A stretch of 64,000 bases of DNA. Origin: Climacteris rufus. Lineage: Eukaryota > Chordata > Aves > Passeriformes > Climacteridae. How positions within the stretch are numbered: position 1 is the stretch's first letter; every line of letters starts with the position of its first letter. Location: NCBI GenBank assembly GCA_013398175.1, contig VZRZ01008245.1, forward strand, positions 435,232 to 499,231, written 5' to 3'. A model generated the notes under the pieces. It did no database searches. It was given only the letters and a program-made list of their open reading frames with translations, and was not told where the DNA came from. Positions 1 through 10,629 of the stretch are shown piece by piece. The position numbers and the translations under genes were made by a program.

Positions 1-1496
1 CATCAAGGTCCCTATCTTGTTCCTTGAAGCATCCTTAGTTATTAACTTAATGAACCCTTAGATTTAAAATCTAAAAAAAACCCTAATATTCATGTATTGT
101 CTTGTTTTTAAACAATAATATGTCTGAGTTAATTTGTAAGTTTACCAATATGCAGAACTTCTAACCTTAGAAAGAATATATGCACAGGCCTGTGAGTTCT
201 CAAATGAATCACAGTCACCTTCTGTGAGAGAGATTTGATTTTGTGCAAAATGATAATTATTTTGAGCAATGTAAATGTATTGCACTGAAAGCTGGGCCTT
301 TTCAAAGGGCTAATTGGAAGGGAATTGATCTAAATAATAGACCAACTGGGAAAATTCAGTAGAGTGCATATTATTTGAAATTTAAACTAAATGCCTTTTA
401 GCATTTTAGAGACTTTTGACACTCTTAGTAGCAGCAGCCATATTTAATTTTCAAGTATTTAACTTCTACATGTATCCTTAAAGAAGAATTAAAAAGAAAT
501 TTTCTTAGAGGATTTCTGAGAGAGGCTCTAATAATATGATAATGCCAATAGAGGGGAAAAAAAGACCTAAAAATTGAACTAAGAAGGTAGAGAAAATAAA
601 AGTTTTTCTATATTTTTTTAAGGCTACAGTTATTGCTTGAGAAGTACTTGAACAGTATTTTAATCAACGTTGCTTTAAACAGTATAACTAATGAATGAAT
701 GTTTTGTTAAAGATATCTTACTGTGAAAGACATAGCTTGAGTCTTTCCTTAAATTTTTTATTAAGCCCTTCCTTTGAAGCAAGCAAACCTAAATGGGAGC
801 TGAAGGTGTTTTCTTCTGTACTCCTGCTTCGTCAGTGACAAGGTGCTGCTGTCACATGAAATGTAATCAGCTGGATGAAGTTTTCTGTCATTTTTGTGAC
901 TGGTTAAATATCCATGAGCAGCATAGAAAATTATTTGGTTGTTTTCAAATGGAAAAAGAACTAGCATTTCACTAATAGAAATTCACCAATTTCTTATTGA
1001 TTGCATTGTCCATCTGCTGCATTGATGTTAATTGTGATATTAAATTCAGATATAATTTAAATAATCTTTACAATGTTCCCAATGTCCTGGTGTTAATTTT
1101 TGATTTTATGAAAGTGGATGTTGAATAAAGTTGAAATTTCAGTACTGGGCACCTGGTAACTAAAAAAGCATTAAAGGAAACATATTTATTATTCCTGTTT
1201 TCATGCTCACGCAAATTTGCCATTTCTGCTTCTTGATAATATCAGTTGTTACAATGACCAGAAGTAATTAAGCAAATTCATATACTCCTTTCTGTTTAAA
1301 CACTGAAACATTGTGATAATCACTTTTTACCAAGGTGATAATTTTAGGTAATTTTTGCTCTCTTACATTGCTGATTTTAATTAAAAAAGTACTATTGCAT
1401 AGGATGCTAAATGTCAAATAGAATAAGAATTAATTTTAATTAATTGATGATTTATCGAAGCTTCTACTTAGGCAGCTGTGCTTATTTTTCCAACAG
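1..1496 (+). other. Intron sequence upstream of the first visible exon
   Basis: AT-rich sequence with no exon I can defend. It ends in a pyrimidine-rich stretch and a CAG acceptor just before the exon at 1497. Small overlapping frames on both strands near 761-975 have no flanking splice signals and no recognisable protein character, so I read this as the 3' part of an intron of the + strand gene. Confidence 0.6.
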
Positions 1497-1745
1497 AGAA
1501 GTTCGATATCATTTTTGCTGGATAATATGGCTGTAAAAAAACCCCTTAGTGTCTACTTTATGAAATTGTTAAAGTTAAATCAAAATTCTGATACACTAAA
1601 GGAATTTTTAAATGTTCAGCAGTGCTTAAGCATCATGTATTGTAATATCTCAAAGGAAAAAATAAAAGTAGGCCTTCTACCTTGGATCATGTACAAAACA
1701 CCTTCTGAAAAGACTCTGGCTTGCACTATGCTCGTGTTCATCGAA
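1497..1745 (+). CDS. Internal coding exon A of an unidentified + strand gene
   Basis: This 249-nt exon gives 83 codons, phase 0 at both ends. It follows a pyrimidine-rich tract and CAG at 1494-1496 and is followed by a GTATGT donor at 1746. The frame opens at the acceptor with RSSISFLLDN and stays open to the donor; a stop appears soon after if the donor is ignored, which fits a real exon end. The peptide is rich in Leu, Ile, Lys and Asn and looks like several amphipathic helices, with LLPWIMYKTPSEK in its second half. I see no catalytic motif, signal peptide or membrane segment. The pattern could suit a helical scaffold, such as HEAT/ARM-type proteins, but that is only an impression. It is joined in frame to the exon at 2987. 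The protein family is not recognised. I am fairly sure it is an exon and not sure of any function. Confidence 0.75.
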
Positions 1746-2986
1746 GTATGTGCAAGGTTGTAAAGGTACCAGGGATTTCTGATTTCACATCTACAGAGGT
1801 CCTAGCCAGGTGAGTCCTGGAGTATTGCATTTTTCAAGTATTTCAAAGTAATTCATACCTTCTGTGAATTTTTATTTTAATCTTAAAATATTAAATATCA
1901 GCTCTTTGTGGCTATGTTACAAAGTTTCAGCCCAAAGAGTTTCTAAAGTCTTTGGTGTGTAAATATCAAGTTCGTGGTTTCAAACCATTTTCCTTTGCAA
2001 ACAAGTTTGCTCCTGATTATTGCAAAAATAAACAAATGCAGCTCCACATAGCAGTGCAAAGTCTTTTTAAATTATGTATTTGGTACTTCTGTTGGATTGT
2101 GGATTAAGTGGCATTTTAAGGGAACACAGCAGAGTATTGCTTCTGTCGCTTGCTATTATACATAATATGTCCTTTGGGCAGAAATAAAGCTCAGTTGAAC
2201 AGTGGAACAGTGGGATTTGCTGATTTAATGGAAGAAACATGAAGAGTGTTTTTTCCCTGATTTTCAAGATGTTTTTATTTCCTTCAAAGTGTTATCTTCT
2301 TTTAGGGAACAAATTCCCCCTCTGCTACCTGGTTTGCTGTTTTACTTAAGGCAATCCCGAAGCTGATAATACAGCAGAATCTACTTTTTATTTTAACTGG
2401 GGATAAGAAAGTTTCTTAGGTTGTGTTAAAGGTGTGTCTTAGCTTGTGCAAAATTAGTGTTTCTGTGCTTAAGAAAATATTTAAAAATATTTGTTGAAGA
2501 AATTATTTCTGGAAGAAACTCTAGACAAGTCTTGTAGTCTTTTCCTGTGCAGAATCCTAGAATACAAGCACAACTGCTTATTTTATTTGTAGCTTCATGA
2601 AGACAAAATGTATATATTTGAGTATTACAGAGTTTTTCTCAGAGTTAGACGTCTAAAATCATTAGATGGTTTTGATCCTATGAACAGTGTTCTCATCTCT
2701 GGAAACAGCTGAACATCCTAAGTCAGGCAGCTGCCCTTGTGTCTGATGCTTCCAGGACTGTTTTTGGAATGCCTTCCCTGAGCAGTATGCTTCAGCACAT
2801 GTTGGGCTTCCTGCTTCACTGTTAAATGCCCCAAAAATCTGAGCAATTTTCAGTTTCTGTGGTGGAAATAATAATTGCTGGCTTTAAATAATTTGAAGGA
2901 GCAAACTCTGCCACAGTCGTGGATGCTCTAACAGATAGTTAAGGCTGAAGTAGAATTTTTGACTTTTTTTTTTTTCATCTAATCAG
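1746..2986 (+). other. Intron between exons A and B (1241 bp)
   Basis: Starts GTATGT and ends in a long T tract (about 2963-2976) followed by CATCTAATCAG, a strong polypyrimidine/acceptor pair. No repeat or additional coding exon is evident. A short minus-strand frame at 2067-2267 looks like chance. Confidence 0.7.
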
Positions 2987-3076
2987 GTTGAAGCTATTTC
3001 AGTATCTCTAAGCAAAAATGATAGCCGTCTACAAAACATCGTTTCAGGAGAGTGCTACAATTTTGTTTGTGTAAAT
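2987..3076 (+). CDS. Internal coding exon B of the unidentified gene
   Basis: This 90-nt exon gives 30 codons, phase 0 at both ends. A long poly-T tract and TAATCAG acceptor precede it and a strong GTAAGT donor follows at 3077. The peptide begins VEAISVSLSKND and ends ECYNFVCVN. It is too short to show up as an ORF; I found it from the splice signals and the matching phase. It joins in frame to exon A (ending VFIE) and exon C (beginning DKKCA). The alternating hydrophobic end (YNFVCV) could be a beta strand or a buried helix. I do not recognise the family. The evidence is the good splice pair, an open frame and phase agreement with both neighbours. Confidence 0.7.
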
Positions 3077-3264
3077 GTAAGTAGTAAGGATGCATGCTTT
3101 TTTGTTTTGCACTTAAACTTACTAGTAATGGTAAATAATAATTAAATATTTGAGTAATAAGTTGTTTGTCATTTTTGTACTCATGTCCTATGTCCATTCC
3201 AATGTTTGGTGTTTCTGATGTGCACCAAACTAGTCCTTTGAGGTACTGGTCTGTTCATTCTCTT

Positions 3265-3549
3265 CTAGTTCCACACTTCTTTCACTATGCTGTTAACCAC
3301 CCATGAATTCTTGAACAAGAGGGATAAAACTGAAAGTAGTTCAAAATTTTCTTTCATAGATGTTGTATTGAAGTGAATTATCTCAAGGAGAGGCCTGTCA
3401 TATGTGTAGTCATCTAACTGTGCATTCACTGCTACCGTGCTCTCAATTAGTGTTTCCCATTCTGGACATTTGCATGCCATGTGATCTGTGTTTGGGTCCT
3501 TGTATAGGAACTGGATGATTTCAGATGAACCATATTTGAGACCAGTCAA
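3265..3549 (-). other. Unassigned 94-codon open frame in an intron
   Basis: A minus-strand frame from ATG to TAG, lying inside the intron before exon C. The predicted peptide is mixed, not low-complexity, with CKCPEW near the middle, several acidic residues and a hydrophobic helix-like C-terminus. It matches no family I know. I see no promoter, splice signal pair or poly(A) signal tied to it. It may be chance, or a worn fragment of an old retrocopy or transposon. Only a homology search or RNA evidence would lift it above a curiosity. Confidence 0.15.
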
Positions 3550-3572
3550 GACCCTTAATCTTGACTGATTTT

Positions 3573-3584
3573 ATATATATATAT
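3573..3584. repeat. TA dinucleotide microsatellite cut by an assembly gap
   Basis: Alternating TA bases run directly into the N block. The array probably continues into the gap, so its length is unknown. Confidence 0.7.
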
Positions 3585-3626
3585 NNNNNNNNNNNNNNNN
3601 NNNNNNNNNNNNNNNNNNNNNNNNNN
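3585..3626. other. Assembly gap (42 N)
   Basis: A run of 42 undetermined bases beside a TA microsatellite, within the intron between exons B and C. No coding sequence is obviously interrupted, because the exons on both sides join in phase without it. Confidence 0.99.
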
Positions 3627-3834
3627 ATGTCATTGTTTTTCAAACATCTGTAACTTTACCAGACAATACCATTAAAAATATATTAAAACCAATCAACTAA
3701 CCAACCAAAACCTCCCCAAAACAAAAATATGATGTATCTTCTTTTTTTTTGGTAAATAACAGATCTTTGAATTCTGTTTTTATGAAATAAATGTTTGATG
3801 TTCTCAGTAATTATAAACATTTATTTTAATTTAG

Positions 3835-3927
3835 GATAAAAAGTGTGCCATTCAAGAAACCCAGCAACTAGTGGATGTGTTGGAAAAATCAAATATTCCT
3901 CTCTTTTATCCAGTTGTCCTTATTTCG
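3835..3927 (+). CDS. Internal coding exon C of the unidentified gene
   Basis: This 93-nt exon gives 31 codons, phase 0 at both ends. A T-rich tract with TTTAG precedes it and a GTAGGT donor follows at 3928. The peptide begins DKKCAIQETQQLVDVLEKS, a likely amphipathic helix, and ends with a proline-containing hydrophobic stretch, IPLFYPVVLIS. That order, helix then buried strand-like segment, suggests a globular fold, not a coiled coil. Exon B joins before it and exon D (VHLDTSEN) after it, with no frame change. Function unknown. Confidence 0.75.
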
Positions 3928-4324
3928 GTAGGTAACTCCTGTAGTTACTGTAGAAAGCATCTCATTAAATATTTTTCAATGTTAGACTAGGTTTAAACTT
4001 CTGCTAACTCATAATAAAATTGTAAATTCAAATTGTAAATTGGACTCTGAAGAAACACATTGTACTTGAACAAATTTACCTCATGCTGTCAGGAAAGAAA
4101 CTGACACTAGGAAATTACAATTTATAAGTTTATATATTTCTGTGAAAGACTCATTATGGCTGGCTGGCCATACCGAACTGTTAACTGCCCCCTTGCTGTT
4201 GTGCTACATCTCTGCTGGGGATGCGGCAAATCATATGCTGTGCTTGAATGCTCAGTTGAAACATAATTAAGTGACTTTATTTTTTTCTATGCTTGCATGG
4301 TCCTGATGGCTACACTGTTTTTGA

Positions 4325-4572
4325 TACAGGCCTGGATGCCATTGGCCTTCTTGGCCAGCTGGGCACAGCTGGCTCATGTTCAGTGGCTGTCAACCAGCAC
4401 CTCCAGGTCCTTTTCCACTGGGCAGTTTTTCAGCTACTCTGCCCCCAGCCTGTGGTGCTGGGCATGGTTGTAACCCAACAGCAGGACCTGGCACTTTGTC
4501 CTCTTAAACCTTATACCCTTGGCCTCAAGCCATGTATCCAGCCTGTCCACAGCCTTCTGTAGAGCCTAACCT
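4325..4572 (-). mobile_element. CR1 LINE fragment (internal region)
   Basis: The + strand carries a decayed copy of a familiar CR1 internal segment in antisense: the part reading around CTGGCTCATGTTCAGTGGCT, CACCTCCAGGTCCTTTTCCA and CAGGACCTGGCACTTTGTCC. It lacks the octamer-type 3' end, so it is a piece from further 5' in the element. The small open frame on the opposite strand is a shadow of the repeat. Confidence 0.8.
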
Positions 4573-7260
4573 GTCACACCTATTATATCCTTACCTATTG
4601 TATGCTGTTCTCTTGGAGTCAGTTTCTGTGGTTCTATGAACATCAATATTTAGCACTTTATTTCTAAGCCATCTTTTTTTCTTGACCCTTTTTCTGAGGA
4701 ACACTAGGGTAGAGCTTTAATTTCATTGAATTTTCAAAGAGAAATTATTTCTGCCTTTCATAATCAGAGCAGAATTACATGTTTCCAATTCTGATGGTCA
4801 TTTATAAGGCTACTATATGTGCAAAATGCTTTTTTCTGTACTGGAAATGTTTTCATTAGTCCTTTATCAAGAGTATAAAAAAACATTTCTGTCTATGTTG
4901 AATTTTGAGGCTGTGCAGATAAAGGTGGAGTTGTTAATTAACTAACTAATGCTAACATGTCAACAGCATGCTTATTTAGTGCCTGATTGATAGCACTTTC
5001 TAGTTGGAACTTTGAATTACTTACTTTTTTTAGTGTGGTGCTAGAAGCGTGAAAACTTTGGTTTACTAGTTGTAGTTATAAATATTCTGGTCTTAATATC
5101 TCCTAAGAAATAGGTATGAATGCAAATAATGCTTACACAGTCTCTTCATGAAACTTGGGTTTTGCCCCTGAGATACTAGGTTTTGAGGTCATTGTAGAAC
5201 CCAGAACCATTTTTAATTAAAGTGTACTTGCTTGAGCAGCCTGCAGCATGCACAAATTATTTAGGTGGACACCTTTTAAAACAGCCGTAGGAGAAAATGA
5301 GATATTTAATCCCTTTACTGTACTCCAAATCCATGGGTTGTTTTTGACAACTACTTGAAATTTCCCAGAACTAGACAGTGGAAAAAATCTCATAACTAGA
5401 TGGAAACAGTTGCTATGTTGAAAACAGAGATACAAATATTTGTTAAAAATATCCTTTAAAAATGATGTACCGTAATTGCACTTGGGCATCTGGTGCTAAC
5501 TACACTTTCATTTGATGGAAGTACTATACTATCTTTTAGAAATACAGGAAGGGACAAAAAGGAGATCTGGAAGGTATGTTGTGAGTAAAGAATTAGCTAA
5601 ACAAACAATTGTCTCATATTAATTACTGGGAAGTATTGAAGTCCTTTAAACTTCTGATCTCTAAAACTTGTTACAGATGGTGTGGGGGACAGAAAATTCC
5701 TTTAGCAGTCTTTAATTAAATTCAGTGTTGGGTGTCCTCTTCACTAAGGCTCATGAGTGGGATTTTCCTCAGCTTTATTCTTTGCTATATCCTTTAACAA
5801 AAGGACATATTAATATTTCTCAGAAAAATGTGAATCCGAATTTTAAGCAATATGATGACATCTAAATGCACAGGTCTTAGGTACCATCTGTAAGGGAAAC
5901 TATGTTTTTCTACTCTCAAAAGTAAAACTCTCTCTTGTATTGAAGAATTGAAAGGATAAATGGGGAGAGCAGCTAACTGCTTCCGTTTAAACTCATAATT
6001 AGGAACAGTCTAATGTAAACTCTGAGTAATTGGAAAGTTCTTGTCTCTTTGATTTCATGACAAAAGTAACTTTTTCATAATAATCTGATAATTAAGAGAA
6101 AAAAGTTCTATTATTCCTTCCAATAGTCAGCTTCTTTAGTTGTAAAAATGACAAGTGGTATTATTGTGCCAGATTGTCTGTTTAACCAGCCCAGGCAGTG
6201 TTGTTCCAGTAAAAGGATGAGCTTGCACTGGACATAATGACTTCTGTCCATATTCCCACCTTTCAGTTGTCACAGATTCAAAGTCTATCGGTTATCCTGG
6301 TGCCTGAATGGATTGTTTCATGGCATCTGTAAGCTGAAGCGGCAATTGGACAAAAAGGGAAGATTAATGTTACAGGAGAATTAGGAAGCACACAAGTAAA
6401 CTTCAGGCAATTTTTTGTTTGCATCAAGCCAGTATCCTCTCCAATTATGCTATTACCAGATGAATCGTGTTTTTAAACTGATGTTACTTTTTTAAGCAAT
6501 ACATTTTCATGTCTGTAGGTGGTATGAATGGATTTGATTTTTATTTTGTTGCTTTGCTTAGGGTTAGAAAGAAAGGAATACTAGTACTTCAGCTCTGTAG
6601 TTGCAATTATTTATATTTCAGTACCAAAGTAAGTTTGAGAAAACTCTCTTTTTAAAGTTGTCAAAGGGGTTTAATGGTGAGGAGGAGCTAGGCTGCGTTC
6701 TCACAAAATAATAGGTTTTATAATTCTTGTAAATAGCTTTAAATGAGCAGTACTTAGCCTTGCTTTGGGTAAAAAATTAACAAAATAATGAGTGTGTGAA
6801 AATTAATCTCTGCTTGTGTAGTAGAAGACAATGGCTTTGCTTCTGGTGAGTATGTATTTAGACAATAAGCAGCTCTTTTAAAAAGAGTTGCAAGGGAAAA
6901 TGAGTGAGGACCGATCTTCTGTCAGGATAAATGGAACATAAAGTACAAAGTGAACTTGAAATAATTTTCCCAAGCACTGGTCTCTGGGTAACCTCAATAC
7001 CCCTGCCTCTGTGTAGTGGTCACAGATTTGTTTTATATCGATGGAATCATTCAGCCAGAACAATGGGTTTCTCTTTCTTTAAGAGGGAAAGGTATTTCTG
7101 CTATTAATAGATGCTGAAACTTTACATATACAAATCTTCATCCTCAATTTTGATTTCTACAGCTAATAGAAGCTTTTTAAGATAAACTGATTAAACTGTG
7201 AAACACATAAGCCTTGGGAAAAGGTTGAGCTAGTTGATGCCTCCCTGGAAATACCAGTTA

Positions 7261-7349
7261 CAGAATCACAGAATATTCTGAGTTGAAAGGGACCCACAAT
7301 GATCATTTAATCCAGCTCTTGGCCCTGCACAAGATACCCAGGAGAGAGT
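7261..7349 (-). mobile_element. CR1 LINE 3'-end fragment, first of a pair
   Basis: Begins CAGAATCACAGAATATTCTG, followed by the GTTGAAAGGGACCCACAATG-type CR1 3' UTR read in reverse. Only about 90 bp remain before a second CR1 3' end begins. Confidence 0.85.
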
Positions 7350-7350
7350 T

Positions 7351-7505
7351 CATAGAATCATAGAATGTGTCAAGTTGGAAGGGCCCCATCAGAATCATCA
7401 ATTCCAACTCCTGGCCCTGTACAGGACACCTCAAGAATCACACCATGTGCCTGAGAGCATTGTCCAAATGCTTCTTGAACTCAGTTCAGGTCCTGTAAGA
7501 CCTGC
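7351..7505 (-). mobile_element. CR1 LINE 3'-end fragment, second of a pair
   Basis: Restarts with CATAGAATCATAGAATGTGT and continues through AAGTTGGAAGGGCCCCATCA and an antisense stretch toward the CR1 RT C-terminus (TTGAACTCAGTTCAGGTCCT). It has the same orientation as the fragment just upstream. The similarity fades at about 7505, so the far edge is approximate. Confidence 0.85.
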
Positions 7506-8105
7506 CATGTTTGTGCAGCATCCCGCATGGAAATGAGACCTGCCTTTCCCTGCCCAAGAGCTCAGGGTAGTCATATCCCTACCTTCTTTTGAGGTAGTTT
7601 CTGCTTTTTAAATTTGAAGTGTTATTTTGAAATTAATCCAATTTAGGCAACTAATATGCTATACTGAAAACCAGTAAATTTCAAATTAAACTTTAAAGAA
7701 TGAAATTCTGTCTTGAAAACTTTTAAAATGCTTAAGAAAGACACATGTATTTTATAGTAAAAATAAAACAGTAAAAAAACCAAAAAAACCAAAAACCTGT
7801 GAAAGTTAGTCTAGAGCTTAGAAAAGAATGTTGTTTGTCTTCTAATTTAATTCAGTGTTTTTAAGATACATGACCTGTTCTAGTGCATTGGTTTCATCGT
7901 GTTTTGAAAAGAAATAGTTTTCATGTCACTCAATGTTTAAGTAGTGGAATTCAATAGTAATAGAAGCTATTTAAGAAAAACCTTTGTTAGTCTGTATTTT
8001 AATGTGTACTTAACACATAAAAATGAGATACAAATAACTGTCAGTCTGGAATGGCACTCTATGGAAAAAGTGGGTTTTGTTTGTTCCTCATTTGTTCCTT
8101 AACAG

Positions 8106-8234
8106 GTGCACTTGGATACTTCAGAAAATAATTCTTTTAGCATTGGAATGGAAGAACTAACTATAATCAAGAAATTCGCAAGAGAAACTAAAAAGAAGAA
8201 CATTTTAGTTTATGGTCTCCTTATCCATTATAAG
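8106..8234 (+). CDS. Internal coding exon D of the unidentified gene
   Basis: This 129-nt exon gives 43 codons, phase 0 at both ends. The acceptor is CCTTAACAG and the donor GTATGT at 8235. The peptide starts VHLDTSENNSFS and has a charged helix (around MEELTIIKKFARETKKK) followed by a hydrophobic segment, ILVYGLLIHYK. The frame runs on past the donor for some way into the intron, but the donor is good and the phase matches the terminal exon at 54707. The first codon is GTG and is not a start; it is an internal valine. No family recognised. The next exon in phase is about 46.5 kb away, so a missed small or alternative exon in between cannot be ruled out. Confidence 0.75.
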
Positions 8235-10540
8235 GTATGTAATTATTTTTCTATGTGCAAATTATCTTCTTTTGCAATTTATATGATTAATGATAGAATA
8301 TTCATTTTAAACAAAATCAAAGGAAATAAGTATGACATGAAAAGGATTTTTTGGGAAGATTCTTGCCTGTTCTTGTTCAAAATTCAGACAAGCCTGTAGT
8401 TAAAGACAAAAATGCAAGCTTTTTTATTAGGGAGGTAAAAAATTGGTAAACATTTTTTAGAAGTGCATGGAAGCATCAGGACCGTTCCTGCTTTCTGGTT
8501 GGGAACATGCCTTTTTCAGCATTATAAAAAGAGAAAAATAGTGAAAGTACATTCAATCAGTGGTTCTGCAGTATTTTATGTCCCTCATACAGTCTTTGGT
8601 ATTCAGTTGACAGGAAGGGCATGGCATATAGGTGTTGAAACAGTGTCTGTAATAGCAGCAAATTGCCTCAGCTGGAGGCAAAAGGAGTTAGCAATCCAAC
8701 ATCCTTTGTACTCACAAAAACTATTTAAAAATGAACCATTTTGCCTGGGAAACATGTTCTGTCAACCAGAAGAGTGGGCTGCCTTGCCTCCAGTGTAGAT
8801 GTAGTTTTGCAGCTTCTTAACTCAGTCAACAGTGAAGGAAGCAGTTAGTTAGATATTCAATGGAAATTTTAATAAAAAAGACTAAATGTAATCTTCACTG
8901 ATTTTTTAGATCTAATTATGTGTTTGGGTTTATATATAATTGATTAAACATGGCTTTAATTTTATACCCTTTTCTGGTATAGCAAGCACTTGATTTTTCC
9001 TCTCAAATTCTGTTGCTTGGGTAAGAACTGTAGGTATCAATACCTGTCAGTTTATGCCTCTATAGACTTTTGATGCCAACAGAATGTGAATATTGCTTTT
9101 ATATGACATCAGTTTGTCTCTTACTTGTAAAACATGCAAGAGCACACAACTCTTATCAGTCTTCTTTCTGGTACTATCAAACCCCATTTTTTTCAGGGTG
9201 AATTCTGGCTTCCTTTGATAAAAATCATTTGAATAACTATTGAAACATAACTCCAAGAGTTGCCATATCATAGTAAAAATTAACTCTGCAAATACTGCTT
9301 TAGTCTAACTACCGGGGTTTTTTTCCTTTTAAACTTCATTAAGTATATATATAATTTGATATGCAAGTGAATCAAATAGACGTGGATAGCAACAGTTAGT
9401 AAAGCTGACTGGAAAAAAGGAACATCCTCTATAATTTTCAGTGAATTTTTATGGACATGGCACCAAGACATTTTAAGATTAAATGGCATAAGAGTAGTAT
9501 GAGATCTAAGTGGGAATTCTTGATCTGTGGCAATAAGAGAATTGCACCAGACTGCTGCTTCCATTTTTTGAAAATAAGCAAGAATCATTATGTAAGATCA
9601 CTGCAGGCAGAGTCATCATTTATTAGCATTGAGGAAGTCTAAAGAGTAAAACACTTTGCAAAGTAAGTAAACTATTTCTAGCTACTTTGTTTTAAAACAT
9701 GTCCTGCTCACAAAGACAGGGATATAGTCTTGAGTTTATGCTTGCCAGTATTTTGATAGATAACAAAAAAGTAGATTATACAGATCATTTGTATATATGT
9801 GATATATGTATCAAGTTTTCTTTTGGCTGCAGATCTATAAAGAACATAATTGTTTCTAGGTGAAGACCTATGGAAAGACTTGACATATGAATCTAGAAAT
9901 TACATAACCCAAAATTTATTGCTTGTCTGGGTGAGACTGAGAGACTGTGAAGAAAAGCAATTTTTTACATCAAAAGACATCTTTAAAACAATTTCTTTAA
10001 AAAATTTTAAGTCCAAACATGATTAGAGAGTCACTGAGGTATTTTAGTTTTAGTACAACCTATTAAAAGGTGAATCTGTAGGTGAATTCCATGCTTGAGG
10101 ATGGCAAGGTGAATTTCATATAGGCATGATAGGTGGTCCAGAAGAAGTGGAAACACAAGAAGCACCTGTGCTAATGCAGGATAGCCTATTATAGCAATAA
10201 CTTCTGTCACTATCTGCTTTCCAGAAGTCCCAGAAAACTATAGTTTATTTCAGGAAAAGAGTGTTGACAGGTTACTTCATGGAGCTTTCCTCTAGCTGAC
10301 AGATTTATATCATCACCAGACATACACAATTGATAGATACACATTTACTGATTCAAAAACAGGCATAAAATGCAAGGGATGAGGAATTTATTGAGTCACA
10401 TGACCATGGTAATACTCAGGTGAAATTATGTTACATTTATAAAGGTTATATGATTATGTGGATGTGATGATACATTGATATAAGACTATGGGGGCAGTCT
10501 TTCAGATTTTGCATTAGAAAAGCAAATCTGTTGAAATATT
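8235..10540. other. Intronic stretch with no recognised feature
   Basis: AT-rich. Frames at 8463-8798 (+), 9280-9588 (-) and 9451-9642 (+) have no splice context and no family resemblance. No clear repeat seen. Confidence 0.5.
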
Positions 10541-10546
10541 TTTATT
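10541..10546 (-). promoter_or_regulatory. Possible minus-strand poly(A) signal
   Basis: TTTATT on the + strand reads AATAAA on the minus strand. It lies about 660 bases beyond the stop of the short minus-strand frame at 11201-11320. It could serve a nested transcript, but such hexamers are common by chance in AT-rich DNA. Confidence 0.15.
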
Positions 10547-10629
10547 TTAAGATAAAACTTTTTTTGATGTTTTGGAAGTGGAACTTAAATGCTTTTGGAA
10601 CCAAGGAGTAGATTTTTGATGGTATTGAA

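Larger units (their letters stand above)
3077..3834 (+). other. Intron between exons B and C, containing an assembly gap
   Basis: Starts GTAAGT and ends TTTATTTTAATTTAG. It contains a 94-codon minus-strand open frame, a TA microsatellite running into a run of N, and a CCAA/CAAAA-rich patch at about 3690-3725. Because of the gap the true length is not certain. Confidence 0.65.
3928..8105 (+). other. Intron between exons C and D (4178 bp)
   Basis: Starts GTAGGT and ends TTTGTTCCTTAACAG. It is AT-rich and contains three CR1 fragments (near 4325, 7261 and 7351) and an A-rich patch near 7770-7800. Small frames at 5217-5489 and 6878-7063 have no supporting signals. No extra exon was found. Confidence 0.65.

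Noticed and set aside
793..975. Cysteine-containing 60-codon frame upstream of exon A
   Set aside because: A frame of similar length lies on the opposite strand, there is no acceptor or donor at sensible positions, and it does not join in phase with confidence.
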